From Streptomyces sp. NBC_01260 (GTDB taxonomy: Bacteria > Actinomycetota > Actinomycetes > Streptomycetales > Streptomycetaceae), in contig NZ_CP108464.1 of assembly GCF_036226405.1 (NCBI RefSeq), positions 8,308,001 through 8,372,000 of the forward strand: a DNA stretch of 64,000 nt. The letters run 5' to 3'. The number at the start of each line of letters is the position of its first letter. Within the stretch, counting starts at the first letter, position 1. A model generated the notes under the pieces. It searched no databases and had not been told where the DNA came from. It worked only from the letters and a program-made list of their open reading frames with translations. A program made the position numbers and the translations under genes. Below, one piece after another: positions 33,600-42,006 of this stretch.

Positions 33600-35372
33600 T
33601 TGACCGCCGAGCTGAAGGGTCCGCAGCGGGTGGGGTTACTCAGGGTGCTGAGGCTCTTCCTGCCGTACCGTGGACGCCTCGCCGTGCTGATACTCCTGAT
33701 CGTGGGGGCGTCCCTGGTGTCGATGGCTCTACCCTTCCTGCTGCGCGAGATCGTGGATGTGGCCCTGCCACGGGCACGCACCGGTCTGCTCACCGCTCTG
33801 TCAGCCGGGATGGCCGGAGTCGTGGTACTGAGCACCGGGCTCGGCGTACTCCAGTCGTACCTGACCGTGGTCCTGGGACAGCGGGTGATGCAGGACTTGC
33901 GTATCGGCGTCTACAACCATCTCCAACGAATGTCGCCGGCGTTTTTCACGACCGCTCGCACGGGCGAGATCCAGTCCCGGATCTCCAACGATATCGGAGG
34001 TATTCAGGCGACGATCACGAGCACCGCCACGGTGGTCGTCGGCAGCGTCACCACGGTTCTGGCCAGCCTGGTCGCGATGGTCGCACTGGACCCGGAACTC
34101 ACCGTTCTCTCTCTCGCCATACTTCCGCTGTTCGTATGGATCAGCCGCAAGGTCGGGGCCGAACGACGCGGGATAGTCATGGAGTACCAGCGCAAACTGG
34201 CTGTGACGTCAGCCCTGGTGGAGGAGTCGCTGTCGGTGAGCGGCTTCCTCCTCGGCCGGACGATGGGCCGGACCAGTACGTTGAACGCCGAGTTCGCCGC
34301 GGACTCCCGGGCCCTGACCGACCTCGCGGTCCGGTCGACGATGGTGGGCCGGTGGAGGCAGTCGACGATTGCGATCATCATGGGGACGATGCCCGTCATC
34401 ATCTACTGGGCGGCGGGAGTCATCGGTCATCAGAGCCAGGACCCGGTCTCCATCGGCACACTCATCGCCTTCACATCGCTTCAGCAGGGCCTGTTCGGCC
34501 CCGCGGTCTCGCTCCTGCAGGTGGGCATCTCCATCCAGAGTTCCATGGCGCTGTTCGACCGGGTCTTCGAGTACCTCGACCTTCCCGTGGGCGTCCCCGA
34601 ACCGGCCGATCCGAAGCCGCTCCCTCACCCGAAGGGCAGGGTCGAACTGCGGGGAGTGCACTTCCACTACCCCGGATCCACGACAGGGCTGTCAGGGATC
34701 GACGTGGACATCGCCCCCGGTGAACACCTCGCGGTCGTGGGAACGACTGGAGCAGGGAAGACGACCCTGGGATACCTGATCACGCGGCTGTGCGACCCGA
34801 CCAGCGGCACGGTCACCGTCGACGGGGTCGACGTCCGGGACCTCGGCTTCGAGACCCTCGCGGCCACGGTGGGCCTGGTATCACAGGACACCTACCTGTT
34901 CCACACCACCATCGCCGACAACCTTCGTTTCGCGAAGGCGGGCGCGACGGACGGAGAGCTGGTCGCCGCGGCCAAAGCGGCCCACATCCACGACCTCATC
35001 AGCAGCCTTCCCGAGGGGTACCGGACGATCGTCGGCGAACGGGGGTACCGATTCTCCGGCGGGGAGAAGCAGCGCCTCGCCGTCGCCAGGACAGTGCTGC
35101 GTGACCCACCGGTCCTCGTCCTGGACGAAGCCACCAGCGCGCTCGATGTCGACACCGAGCGACACGTCCAACGCGCGTTGGCGGAGATGTCCGGCGGACG
35201 CACCACGATCACCATCACCCACCGCCTCTCCACGGTGGTGAACGCCGACCGGATCATCGTGCTGGAGCGCGGACGCATCGTCGAGCACGGCTCTCACACC
35301 GATCTCCTGGCACACTCGGGCCGCTACGCCGCGCTGCTCCGGCCGGACCACCGGGAGCGGCCCCGGGTGTGA
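33600..35372 (+). CDS. ABC exporter, fused membrane and ATPase domains
   Basis: A 590-residue half-transporter. The first 310 residues carry six membrane helices (LAVLILLIVGASLVSMALPF; GLLTALSAGMAGVVVLSTGL and others), the rest a complete nucleotide-binding domain: Walker A VGTTGAGKTT near residue 380, Q-loop GLVSQDTYLF, signature FSGGEKQRLAVART, Walker B PVLVLDEATSALD and H-loop ITHRLST. It would act as a homodimer to expel a peptide or lipophilic compound. No C39 peptidase domain is fused. TTG 33600 is preferred because GGAGGGGGAG lies upstream and the family N terminus begins near here; an ATG at 33516 adds an unlikely Arg-rich extension. It follows the oxygenase on the same strand. Confidence 0.88.
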   Translation: MTAELKGPQRVGLLRVLRLFLPYRGRLAVLILLIVGASLVSMALPFLLREIVDVALPRARTGLLTALSAGMAGVVVLSTGLGVLQSYLTVVLGQRVMQDLRIGVYNHLQRMSPAFFTTARTGEIQSRISNDIGGIQATITSTATVVVGSVTTVLASLVAMVALDPELTVLSLAILPLFVWISRKVGAERRGIVMEYQRKLAVTSALVEESLSVSGFLLGRTMGRTSTLNAEFAADSRALTDLAVRSTMVGRWRQSTIAIIMGTMPVIIYWAAGVIGHQSQDPVSIGTLIAFTSLQQGLFGPAVSLLQVGISIQSSMALFDRVFEYLDLPVGVPEPADPKPLPHPKGRVELRGVHFHYPGSTTGLSGIDVDIAPGEHLAVVGTTGAGKTTLGYLITRLCDPTSGTVTVDGVDVRDLGFETLAATVGLVSQDTYLFHTTIADNLRFAKAGATDGELVAAAKAAHIHDLISSLPEGYRTIVGERGYRFSGGEKQRLAVARTVLRDPPVLVLDEATSALDVDTERHVQRALAEMSGGRTTITITHRLSTVVNADRIIVLERGRIVEHGSHTDLLAHSGRYAALLRPDHRERPRV

Positions 35373-35451
35373 GGAGACGCGTGGACTGACAGAGCTCCGC
35401 GCCGAACCGGCGCCTCCCCCGACCTGGAGAAGATCGTCCGGCCAGGAGGCG

Positions 35452-37493
35452 TCACTCCGCGACCACGAGTGTTCGGACACGTCCCCCGATACGCAGCCAG
35501 TCCGTCCCGTCCCATTCCCGGACCGCCGCGCGATCGCGGTCCAACCGGTAGAGATGGTCCCCGCGGGTCCCGTACGCGGCTCCGGCATCGCCGACGCGCG
35601 ACCAAGCGCCCGCCCGATAGCGCCAAAGCCCGCCGTCTCCGTAATTCGTGACGTACAGGTCCGAGAGACCGGCGAAGAGTTCGCCTGCCGGCCCGCCGAT
35701 CGGGCTCCAGACGCCTGCCTTGCCGCTCCAGCGCATCACCGCGCTGCGTTCGGGGTTGAGCCCGTACAGATGGTCGCCGCTCACGGCGAAGTCGGCGCCG
35801 GCCGTTCCGGCGCAGAACCAGACGCCGTCCTTCCCCCCGTACGCGAAGATCCGGCCGTCCACGGGATCGGTCGCGAACAGCCCCGCCCTGCCGCCGTACA
35901 GCCTTCCCGCCGGACCGCCGATCCGCGTCCAGGTTCCACGGGCCCGGTTCCACCGGTGGACGGCGTTGCGGTCCGCGGCCAGCCGGTACAGCTGCCTGCC
36001 GCTCATCGCGAAAGCGACTGCGCGCGCGCTGACCGCTGTCCAGTCCCCGGGCACACCGGTGTACCCGGGCAATTCGCCCGTCTCCGGGTCGGTGGCGAAG
36101 ACGCCGGCCGGGCCCGCGTAAAGATCCTTGGCGGGACCGCCGATTTTCACCCACGCGGCATCCGCCCCGCTCCACTGCACGATCGCACGGCCGTCCGCCG
36201 CCACGGCATAGACGCCGCTGCCCGACGGCTTCGGGATCTCGGCGGGCAGCGGTGCCGTGGACGACGGCACCGCCTCGGACGCGAACCGGCTCGGCACAGG
36301 CGCGGACGGGTGTGAGGGAGCGCCGGCAGAGGGCGCCGTTCCCGGCGGTAATCGGCTCGATGTCGCCACGGGGGGCCGCAGCGGGGAGCCGGTGGCGTGC
36401 TTCTGCGGGGCCATCTCCGGTATGCGGCCGGACCGGAAGGGGGCCGCGGATTCGGCGCGCGGAGCGGACGGCATCGGGTCCAGCGACGTGGCCGCCGCTC
36501 CGAGGACCAAGACCACGCACACCATGAACAGGACGCGCCGCTGCCATCCCGGGTACAACGGCGCACGAGCGAATACGCGTCGCAGTGCGACGGGCGAACG
36601 GCTGCGTCCGCCGAACGCGTTGTCCGCCCGGCTCACCACGCGTCCGGAGACGACCTTCGCCTCCCCGGCCGCGATCATTCCGGCCCTGGTACGAAGTTGG
36701 GGCAGGTCCGCACGCCGGACCTCCACATTGGCACCGACCGGAATGAGAGGCGCTTCAAGGTCTCGTGTCGCTGGCAGATACAGATCTCGCAGGACGAGCT
36801 CCGCTCCGGGCGGGATACCGCTCGCTTCGTCCTGCGCGTCCGGCTGCCGGTCGTCGCACAGTTCCCCGGCTGCCGGGGACGGAAGGACGTCCCTCTTCTC
36901 CCGGGCGACGGCATGTTCTTGGGACGGCTGTACGAGGTCGTCCTCCGCCGCACCCGGCCGGGACTGTGCCGAAGGTCCGGGCTCCGGCCCCGTGGACGGA
37001 GCCCAGCCCACCGCCGTCACGCCGCCCGCCCTTCGGAGGGCGTCGTCCAACTCGCTCTGCAGCCGTGCCGTCACCCCCAGCAGACTGCGCACCGACCTCG
37101 CGGATTCGGCCAGGCGCGCCTCGGTGAGCCGCTTGGCCTCCCGCATCGGCTCGAGCCATTCGCCGCTCGCCGAAACCTCCTTCGCGCCTGTCCCTTGCCC
37201 TCTTCCGCCGCGCAGGCAGCGGCGTGCAGCCGCCTGGCCCGGGCAAGCAATTCAGCGCGGCCTCGGTCGTCGCGGACCCGGCTGAACGCCACCCGTTCCA
37301 GCAGCTCCAGCGGAGCGATCTTCGCCCCGGAGCGGTAGTCGCTCCAGCTGGCTCTGCCGGCCCCGTAGCTCTTGGCCAGGTCGCGGACCGTACGTCCTTG
37401 TGTGATGTCCCGCAGGAAGACGGCCAGCGCGTTCGCCTCGGCCGTCTCCCTTCTTGGCTCCTCTTGTCGGCGTCCCGCCTTGCCCATCTCCAA
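35452..37493 (-). pseudogene. HTH-membrane-propeller protein, split by a frameshift
   Basis: The first frame (37493 downward) has a helix-turn-helix (EANALAVFLRDITQGRTVRD, LAKSYGAGRASWSDYRSG) and runs to KGQA near 37188. A second frame continues without loss as KEVSASGEWLEPMREAKRLT, a coiled coil, a Pro/Gly-rich linker, one membrane helix (RRVLFMVCVVLVLGAAATSL), and a C-terminal series of about six short propeller-like units with W-x-x-I-G-G-P-A-x-x-L-Y and YRLDRDRAAVREW patterns. The coherent join after a one-base shift at about 37185 suggests a single gene of about 680 codons with an indel. The architecture suggests a DNA-binding cytoplasmic domain linked through the membrane to an external sensor. 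It is convergent with the ABC exporter. Confidence 0.6.
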
Positions 37494-37739
37494 AATCTTT
37501 CAGTGGGTGGCGGACTTCGCGATCCCGGCGAAGGCACGAACGCGCCCCAGCCGGTGCGGGCGGCTGGGGCACTGACGGCTGCACCGGCACAGGGTGATCC
37601 AGGTGACCAGGGCGGCGACACCGGCAGCGCGGTGGGCCGCTCTGCCCAGCCCCGTGAGCGCGGTGCCGGGCCCGCCTACGTCTCGGCAAGGACGGCGCGA
37701 AACGAGTGCCGTCAAACGACCCTGATCGCCGAGGGATCA

Positions 37740-37977
37740 GCCGCGAACGAGAGGTCCATGAGTACCAGAGCGGGCGGAGGAGTCGCAGGGGCGGCCTGCT
37801 CGGGTGCGATGCCCCCACAGCCATGTCGTCGTTGTCGGGGACCTGCACCCTGCCGTGGGCGAGCACGTCGGGTTCGGGATGCCAGCGAACACGAGGGCCA
37901 GGGCCTGCATTTCACTGGGCGTGACACCGGTCTCGGGCCGGATCGGTCGACGCCGAGGCCGCGGGGCAGATCTCGTC
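37740..37977 (-). pseudogene. Short broken ORF in a gene-poor stretch
   Basis: Within 37494-38233 the only protein-like sequence reads RPETGVTPSEMQALALVFAG, IPNP, then, one base out of frame, DVLAHGRVQVPDNDDMAVGA. The shift falls in a run of C. I do not recognise the family. The rest of this 740-base interval holds nothing I can support. Confidence 0.25.
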
Positions 37978-38233
37978 ATGGCCTTGCCTCTCGAACGTGT
38001 GGGGTCGCCGCCTATGAGCTGTCGGCTCGCCAACGCGACGGTTGAGTTCGCAGGGGTTGCCCTTTGCGATGGCGAGCAAGGTAGTTTCTACTCACTGACC
38101 CTGGGAGCTTGGATGGGACTCGGCCATCCGCAGCACTGACAACCACGTGTCCTTCATGGGCCATGAAGGGCCCCAGCCAGATTCGGTGGCCGGGGCTCCG
38201 CCGCCGGTGTCAGCGCTCGGGCTTGGGAGGCCG

Positions 38234-39290
38234 CTACATCAGCGCGGCCCTGGCCTGGTCGAGGGTGACCGTCTCGTGCAGCAGCGCGGAGATCACTTCC
38301 GTGATCGGCATCCCGACATCGTGCGCGAGCGCAAGAGCAAGGAGTGCCTCCGCGCTCTTGACGCCCTCGGTGGTCTGCCGGGTGGCAGCGGTTGGGCTTC
38401 CTGGACGCTCAGGCCCCGGCCGAGGTGTGAGCCGAAGGTGCGGTTCCGAGAAAGCGGGGAGGAGCAGGTGGCCACCAAGTCGCCCACACCGGCGAGACCC
38501 GCGAGGGTGGCCGGGTCGGTGCCCATCGCGGTGGCCAGCCGGGTGGCTACCGCCGACCCACGGGTGAGGAGCATGGCGGCCGCGTTGTCGCCCAGATCCA
38601 TGCCCGAGGCGATGCCGACCGCCAGGGCGATCACGTTCTTCACCGCTCCGCCGAGCTCGCAGCCGGTCACGTCCGTGCTGGTGTAGGGGCGGAAGTACGG
38701 GGTGTGGCAGGCAGCTTTGAAGCGTCGCGCCACGTCCTCGTAGGGGCAGGCGATAGTCGCGGGCAGCGGGCCGTCCGGCCATGACCTCGCGGGCCGGATT
38801 CGGGCCCGACAGCACCGCGACCTGGTCGGCGGAGAGGCAGGCCACCTCCGCCATGACCTGGCTCGCGCGCAGCCCGGAGCCGACCTCGATGCCCTTCATC
38901 AGCGACACGATCACGGTGTCGGGCCCGACGCACGGCGCCCACGCGGCGAGGCCGGCCCGCCGGGACTGTGCGGCAATGGACAGCACGAGGTAGCTCGCAG
39001 CTGACCATCACTCTGCCGCTGATCGCCTCGCGCCTCCCGCCGGGCGGGAGGTTGCGGCCGCACCACCGACCTGCCCGAGGCGGCACGTCGCCAAGCAGGT
39101 GCCGGGGAAGGGCCGACTACGGCCTCGGGAAGTGCGCGTGCCGGTCGTACTCGGGGTGCCCGGGCCGGTAGACGGCCTGACGGGTGCCCCATGCCGAGAG
39201 CTTTCCCGGACCGAGCACAGCCCGCCGCGCAGCCCCGCGCCGCGGAACACGGCGACGGGGGCGTGAAGTCGGCAGCCGGTACGCGGGCAG
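38234..39290 (-). pseudogene. gpsA: Glycerol-3-phosphate dehydrogenase (NAD(P)+) relic
   Basis: Successive frames give a complete series of GpsA blocks: a damaged N terminus (VAVFRGAG; FPGTCLATCRLGQV), then [48 protein letters not shown], then in another frame [20 protein letters not shown] and [20 protein letters not shown] with the catalytic lysine context, [20 protein letters not shown], and back again [18 protein letters not shown] and LLHETVTLDQARAALM. At least three frameshifts and a degraded Rossmann loop make it non-functional. It is probably a second, dispensable copy, since the enzyme is needed for phospholipid synthesis. Confidence 0.72.
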
Positions 39291-39303
39291 GCGTTCAATG
39301 ACA

Positions 39304-39324
39304 TTAGCTCTCATACAGAGCTAA
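39304..39324. promoter_or_regulatory. MarR-type operator
   Basis: TTAGCTCT and AGAGCTAA form a perfect 8-bp inverted repeat with a 5-base spacer, ending 9 bases before the MarR start codon. The size, symmetry and position are as expected for an autoregulatory MarR-family site that would also control the coupled exporter. Confidence 0.7.
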
Positions 39325-39333
39325 AATGGACGG

Positions 39334-39789
39334 ATGAAGGCGAGTGATCTCTCTGATGAGCTCGCCGGACTTCTGCTCCGCATCCAGCGGCTCGCCCGGC
39401 GCAGACTGTGGAACGGCTTGTCCGCTCCCCGGCTGCGAGGGGCGCACGCCGAACTGTTGCGGCTGGTGGCCACCGAGCCCGGCGTGCGGGTCTCGACGGC
39501 CGCACGGAGCCTCTGCCTCGCGCCCAACTCGGTCAGCACGCTGGTGAACCACCTGGTCGCGGAGGGACTGCTGCGGCGGGAGAAGGACCCCGGAGACGGG
39601 CGTGCCGCCTTGCTGTACCCCACCCCCGCGGGGGTGGAGAAGTTGCACGAGTGGCACACCCGCCGTGAGGCGCTCTTCCGCCGGCACCTGGCCGGACTCG
39701 ACGCCGACGACCGCACGGCACTCGCCGCCGCACTCCCGGCCCTGCACAGACTCGCCGCGTCACTGGGCAAGGGGGATGAGACCGCGTGA
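39334..39789 (+). CDS. MarR-family transcriptional regulator
   Basis: A 151-residue winged-helix regulator: dimerisation helix ELAGLLLRIQRLARRRLW, HTH RVSTAARSLCLAPNSVSTLV, wing LLRREKDPGDGRAALLYPTP with the usual D-x-R, and a C-terminal helix pair (LDADDRTALAAALPALHRLA). It should repress the downstream exporter genes until a ligand, perhaps the exported drug, binds. Its TGA overlaps the next gene's GTG (GTGA at 39786-39789), so the three genes form an operon. Confidence 0.92.
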   Translation: MKASDLSDELAGLLLRIQRLARRRLWNGLSAPRLRGAHAELLRLVATEPGVRVSTAARSLCLAPNSVSTLVNHLVAEGLLRREKDPGDGRAALLYPTPAGVEKLHEWHTRREALFRRHLAGLDADDRTALAAALPALHRLAASLGKGDETA

Positions 39790-40646
39790 CCACAGATACC
39801 GCGCCCGCTGTCCGCTGCACCGCCCTGACCTACAGCTTCGGCAGCTCGAAGGCCGTCGACAGCCTGGACCTGCTGGTCCGGCCCGGGGAGGTGTTCGGGC
39901 TCCTCGGCCCGAACGGTGCGGGCAAGACCACCACCATGCGCGCCATCACCACCCTGCTGCCTGTGCCGACCGGAGTCGTCGAAGTGTTCGGCCATGACGC
40001 GGCCCGGCAGCAGATGGCGGTGCGGCGCCTGCTCGGTTACGTACCGCAGCAGTTGTCGGCGGACGCAGGGCTCACCGGTCTGGAGAACGTCCAGCTCTTC
40101 GCCCGCGTGTACGACGTACCTCGCCGCGAGCGCGCGGCACGCGTCTCCCAGGCCCTGGACGCCGTCGGCCTCGGCGACGTCGCGCGCCGGCTCGCCGCCA
40201 CGTACTCCGGCGGCATGGTGCGCCGCCTCGAACTGGCCCAGGCCCTGGTCAGCGCCCCCCGCCTGTTGATCCTGGACGAGCCGACGATCGGCCTGGACCC
40301 GATCGCACGGGACAGCGTCTGGGACCGCATCAACGAGATCCGGACCGGCACCGGGATGACCGTCCTGGTGACCACGCACTCCATGGACGAGGCCGACCGC
40401 CGCTGCGACCGGCTCGCCCTGATGCACCTCGGCAGGCTCCGCGCGCTCGGCACCCCCACCGAGCTCAAGAGCGAACTGGTCACCCACCGCCGGGAAACCG
40501 GTGAACCCGCCTCCCCGCCGCCGTCCCTGGAGGACGTCTTCCGGTACCACTCCGGAAGCGGACTGGACGACCCCGGGGCCGAGGAGGAGAAGGGAGCGTT
40601 CAACGATGTCCGCCGCACCCGCCGCACCGCAACCCGCCGCGGCTGA
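39786..40646 (+). CDS. ABC transporter ATPase, DrrA-like
   Basis: A 286-residue ATP-binding protein of the daunorubicin-resistance (DrrA) type. Visible motifs are Walker A LLGPNGAGKTTTMRAI, Q-loop YVPQQLSADAGLTG, signature YSGGMVRRLELAQAL, Walker B LLILDEPTIGLDPIARD and the H-loop VTTHSMDEAD, followed by the DrrA-type C-terminal extension (SLEDVFRYHSG). It energises drug export together with the permease encoded by the overlapping next gene. Start is GTG by coupling with the MarR gene. Confidence 0.92.
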   Translation: MTTDTAPAVRCTALTYSFGSSKAVDSLDLLVRPGEVFGLLGPNGAGKTTTMRAITTLLPVPTGVVEVFGHDAARQQMAVRRLLGYVPQQLSADAGLTGLENVQLFARVYDVPRRERAARVSQALDAVGLGDVARRLAATYSGGMVRRLELAQALVSAPRLLILDEPTIGLDPIARDSVWDRINEIRTGTGMTVLVTTHSMDEADRRCDRLALMHLGRLRALGTPTELKSELVTHRRETGEPASPPPSLEDVFRYHSGSGLDDPGAEEEKGAFNDVRRTRRTATRRG

Positions 40647-41460
40647 GCCCGATCCGCGCTTCGCCCTGCTGCTCACCCCGCCACCGCCTCGCACCGGCTG
40701 GCGGGTCGTACCGTCCCGGGTCGGCGCGATGTGCGCCGTCGAACTGCAGAAGCTGCTGCACGACCGCACCGAGATCTACACCCGCGCCGTCCAGCCCGCA
40801 CTCTGGCTGCTGATCTTCGGTACGACGTTCTCCCGCATCCACGCCATCCCCACCGGCGGCGTCCCCTATCTCGACTTTCTCGCGCCCGGGATCATCGCCC
40901 AGTCGGCCATGTTCATCGCTATCTTCTACGGCATCATGATCATCTGGGAGCGCGACTCCGGCGTCCTCACCAAACTCATGGTCACGCCGACCCCACGGTC
41001 GGCCCTCGTGACGGGCAAGGCGTTCGCCGCCGGGGTCAAGGCCGTGATCCAGGCCGTCGTCGTCATCGTGATCGCCGCCCTGCTCGGCGTCGGCATGAGC
41101 TGGAACCCGCTGCATCTGCTCGGCGTGGCCGTGGTGGTCGTGCTGGCCTCGGCGTTCTTCTCGTGCCTGTCGATGTCGATCGCCGGGATCGTCCTCACAC
41201 GCGACCGGCTGATGGGCATCGGCCAGGCCATCACCATGCCGCTGTTCTTCGCCTCCAACGCGCTCTACCCGGTCGCCCTGATGCCCGGCTGGCTCCAGGC
41301 CATCAGCAAGGTGAACCCGCTGAGCTACCAGGTCGACGCCCTGCGCGGCCTGCTCATCGGCACTCCGTCCCATCTCGGCCTGGACTTCGGGGTGCTGGCC
41401 TTCGCCGCGGCGGTCGGCATCGCGGCCGCCGGATCCCTGCTCGGCCGGCTCGCCCGCTGA
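40606..41460 (+). CDS. ABC-2 type permease, DrrB-like
   Basis: The 284-residue protein has a 45-residue cytoplasmic N terminus and six membrane helices (PALWLLIFGTTFSRI; FLAPGIIAQSAMFIAIFYG; VIQAVVVIVIAALLGVGM; LLGVAVVVVLASAFFSCLS; FGVLAFAAAVGIAAAGSLL among them), plus the ABC-2 signature around MPLFFASNALYPVALMPGWL and INPLSYQVDALRGLL-like VNPLSYQVDALRGLL. ATG 40606 lies after GGAGAAGGGAG and overlaps the ATPase gene by 41 bases. With the DrrA-like ATPase it forms an exporter for a hydrophobic drug or toxin; the substrate is unknown. Confidence 0.9.
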   Translation: MSAAPAAPQPAAAEPDPRFALLLTPPPPRTGWRVVPSRVGAMCAVELQKLLHDRTEIYTRAVQPALWLLIFGTTFSRIHAIPTGGVPYLDFLAPGIIAQSAMFIAIFYGIMIIWERDSGVLTKLMVTPTPRSALVTGKAFAAGVKAVIQAVVVIVIAALLGVGMSWNPLHLLGVAVVVVLASAFFSCLSMSIAGIVLTRDRLMGIGQAITMPLFFASNALYPVALMPGWLQAISKVNPLSYQVDALRGLLIGTPSHLGLDFGVLAFAAAVGIAAAGSLLGRLAR

Positions 41461-41498
41461 CGGCCCGTACCGACCCACCCCTGCACGAGCCCCCGTAC

Positions 41499-41514
41499 CG
41501 CTCCCGTGGGAGCG
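41499..41514 (+). terminator. Hairpin after the exporter operon
   Basis: CGCTCC and GGAGCG pair across the 4-base loop CGTG, 38 bases after the permease stop. Short but GC-rich; likely the end of the MarR-DrrAB transcript. Confidence 0.45.
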
Positions 41515-41710
41515 CTGCGGGGGGTTCCATGCCGGTGTGGCAGCCACATATGTGAAGCGATTCACCATGCGACCGCCTCGACACCGGCTTACACCGGCCA
41601 GCTATTCGCGGAGGCCGGCCGCCGGCACAGTGACCGCCTCCGGCACCATCCCCAGCGCCCGCGCGCACAACCTCACCGTCAACCAGCACCTCGTGCACCA
41701 CACCCATGAC

Positions 41711-41779
41711 CCCAGCGTCGTCGTCTCCTATGAAACGGTCCGGCGATGGTGCCGGAAGTTCGGGCAGGCCTGGCGGTGA
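41711..41779 (+). pseudogene. IS6-family transposase scrap
   Basis: The frame reads DPSVVVSYETVRRWCRKFGQ, a close match to the HTH segment (VSYETIRRWxxKFG) of IS6-type transposases, and then stops. Nothing else of the element is recognisable in the surrounding 41515-42006 interval, which otherwise holds no gene I can support. Confidence 0.5.
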
Positions 41780-42006
41780 GGCCGAACTGAACCGGATCAC
41801 CGGAGTGCAGACGCCCTCGGGCGTGCCCGTCACCATCCCCGCACCGCTGACCGAGCGGCCCAGGAGCGGTGGCGCGTCGTCCCGAGGCCGGCGCGGACGC
41901 CCCGTCCGGGCAGTCGCGTCGCTCGGAGCTGCCCACGCCGGACGCGCGCGCCGCCGGCAAGCAGCGCCGTACCAACCGGGTGTGGTGACCTCGGGGGCAG
42001 TGCCCC

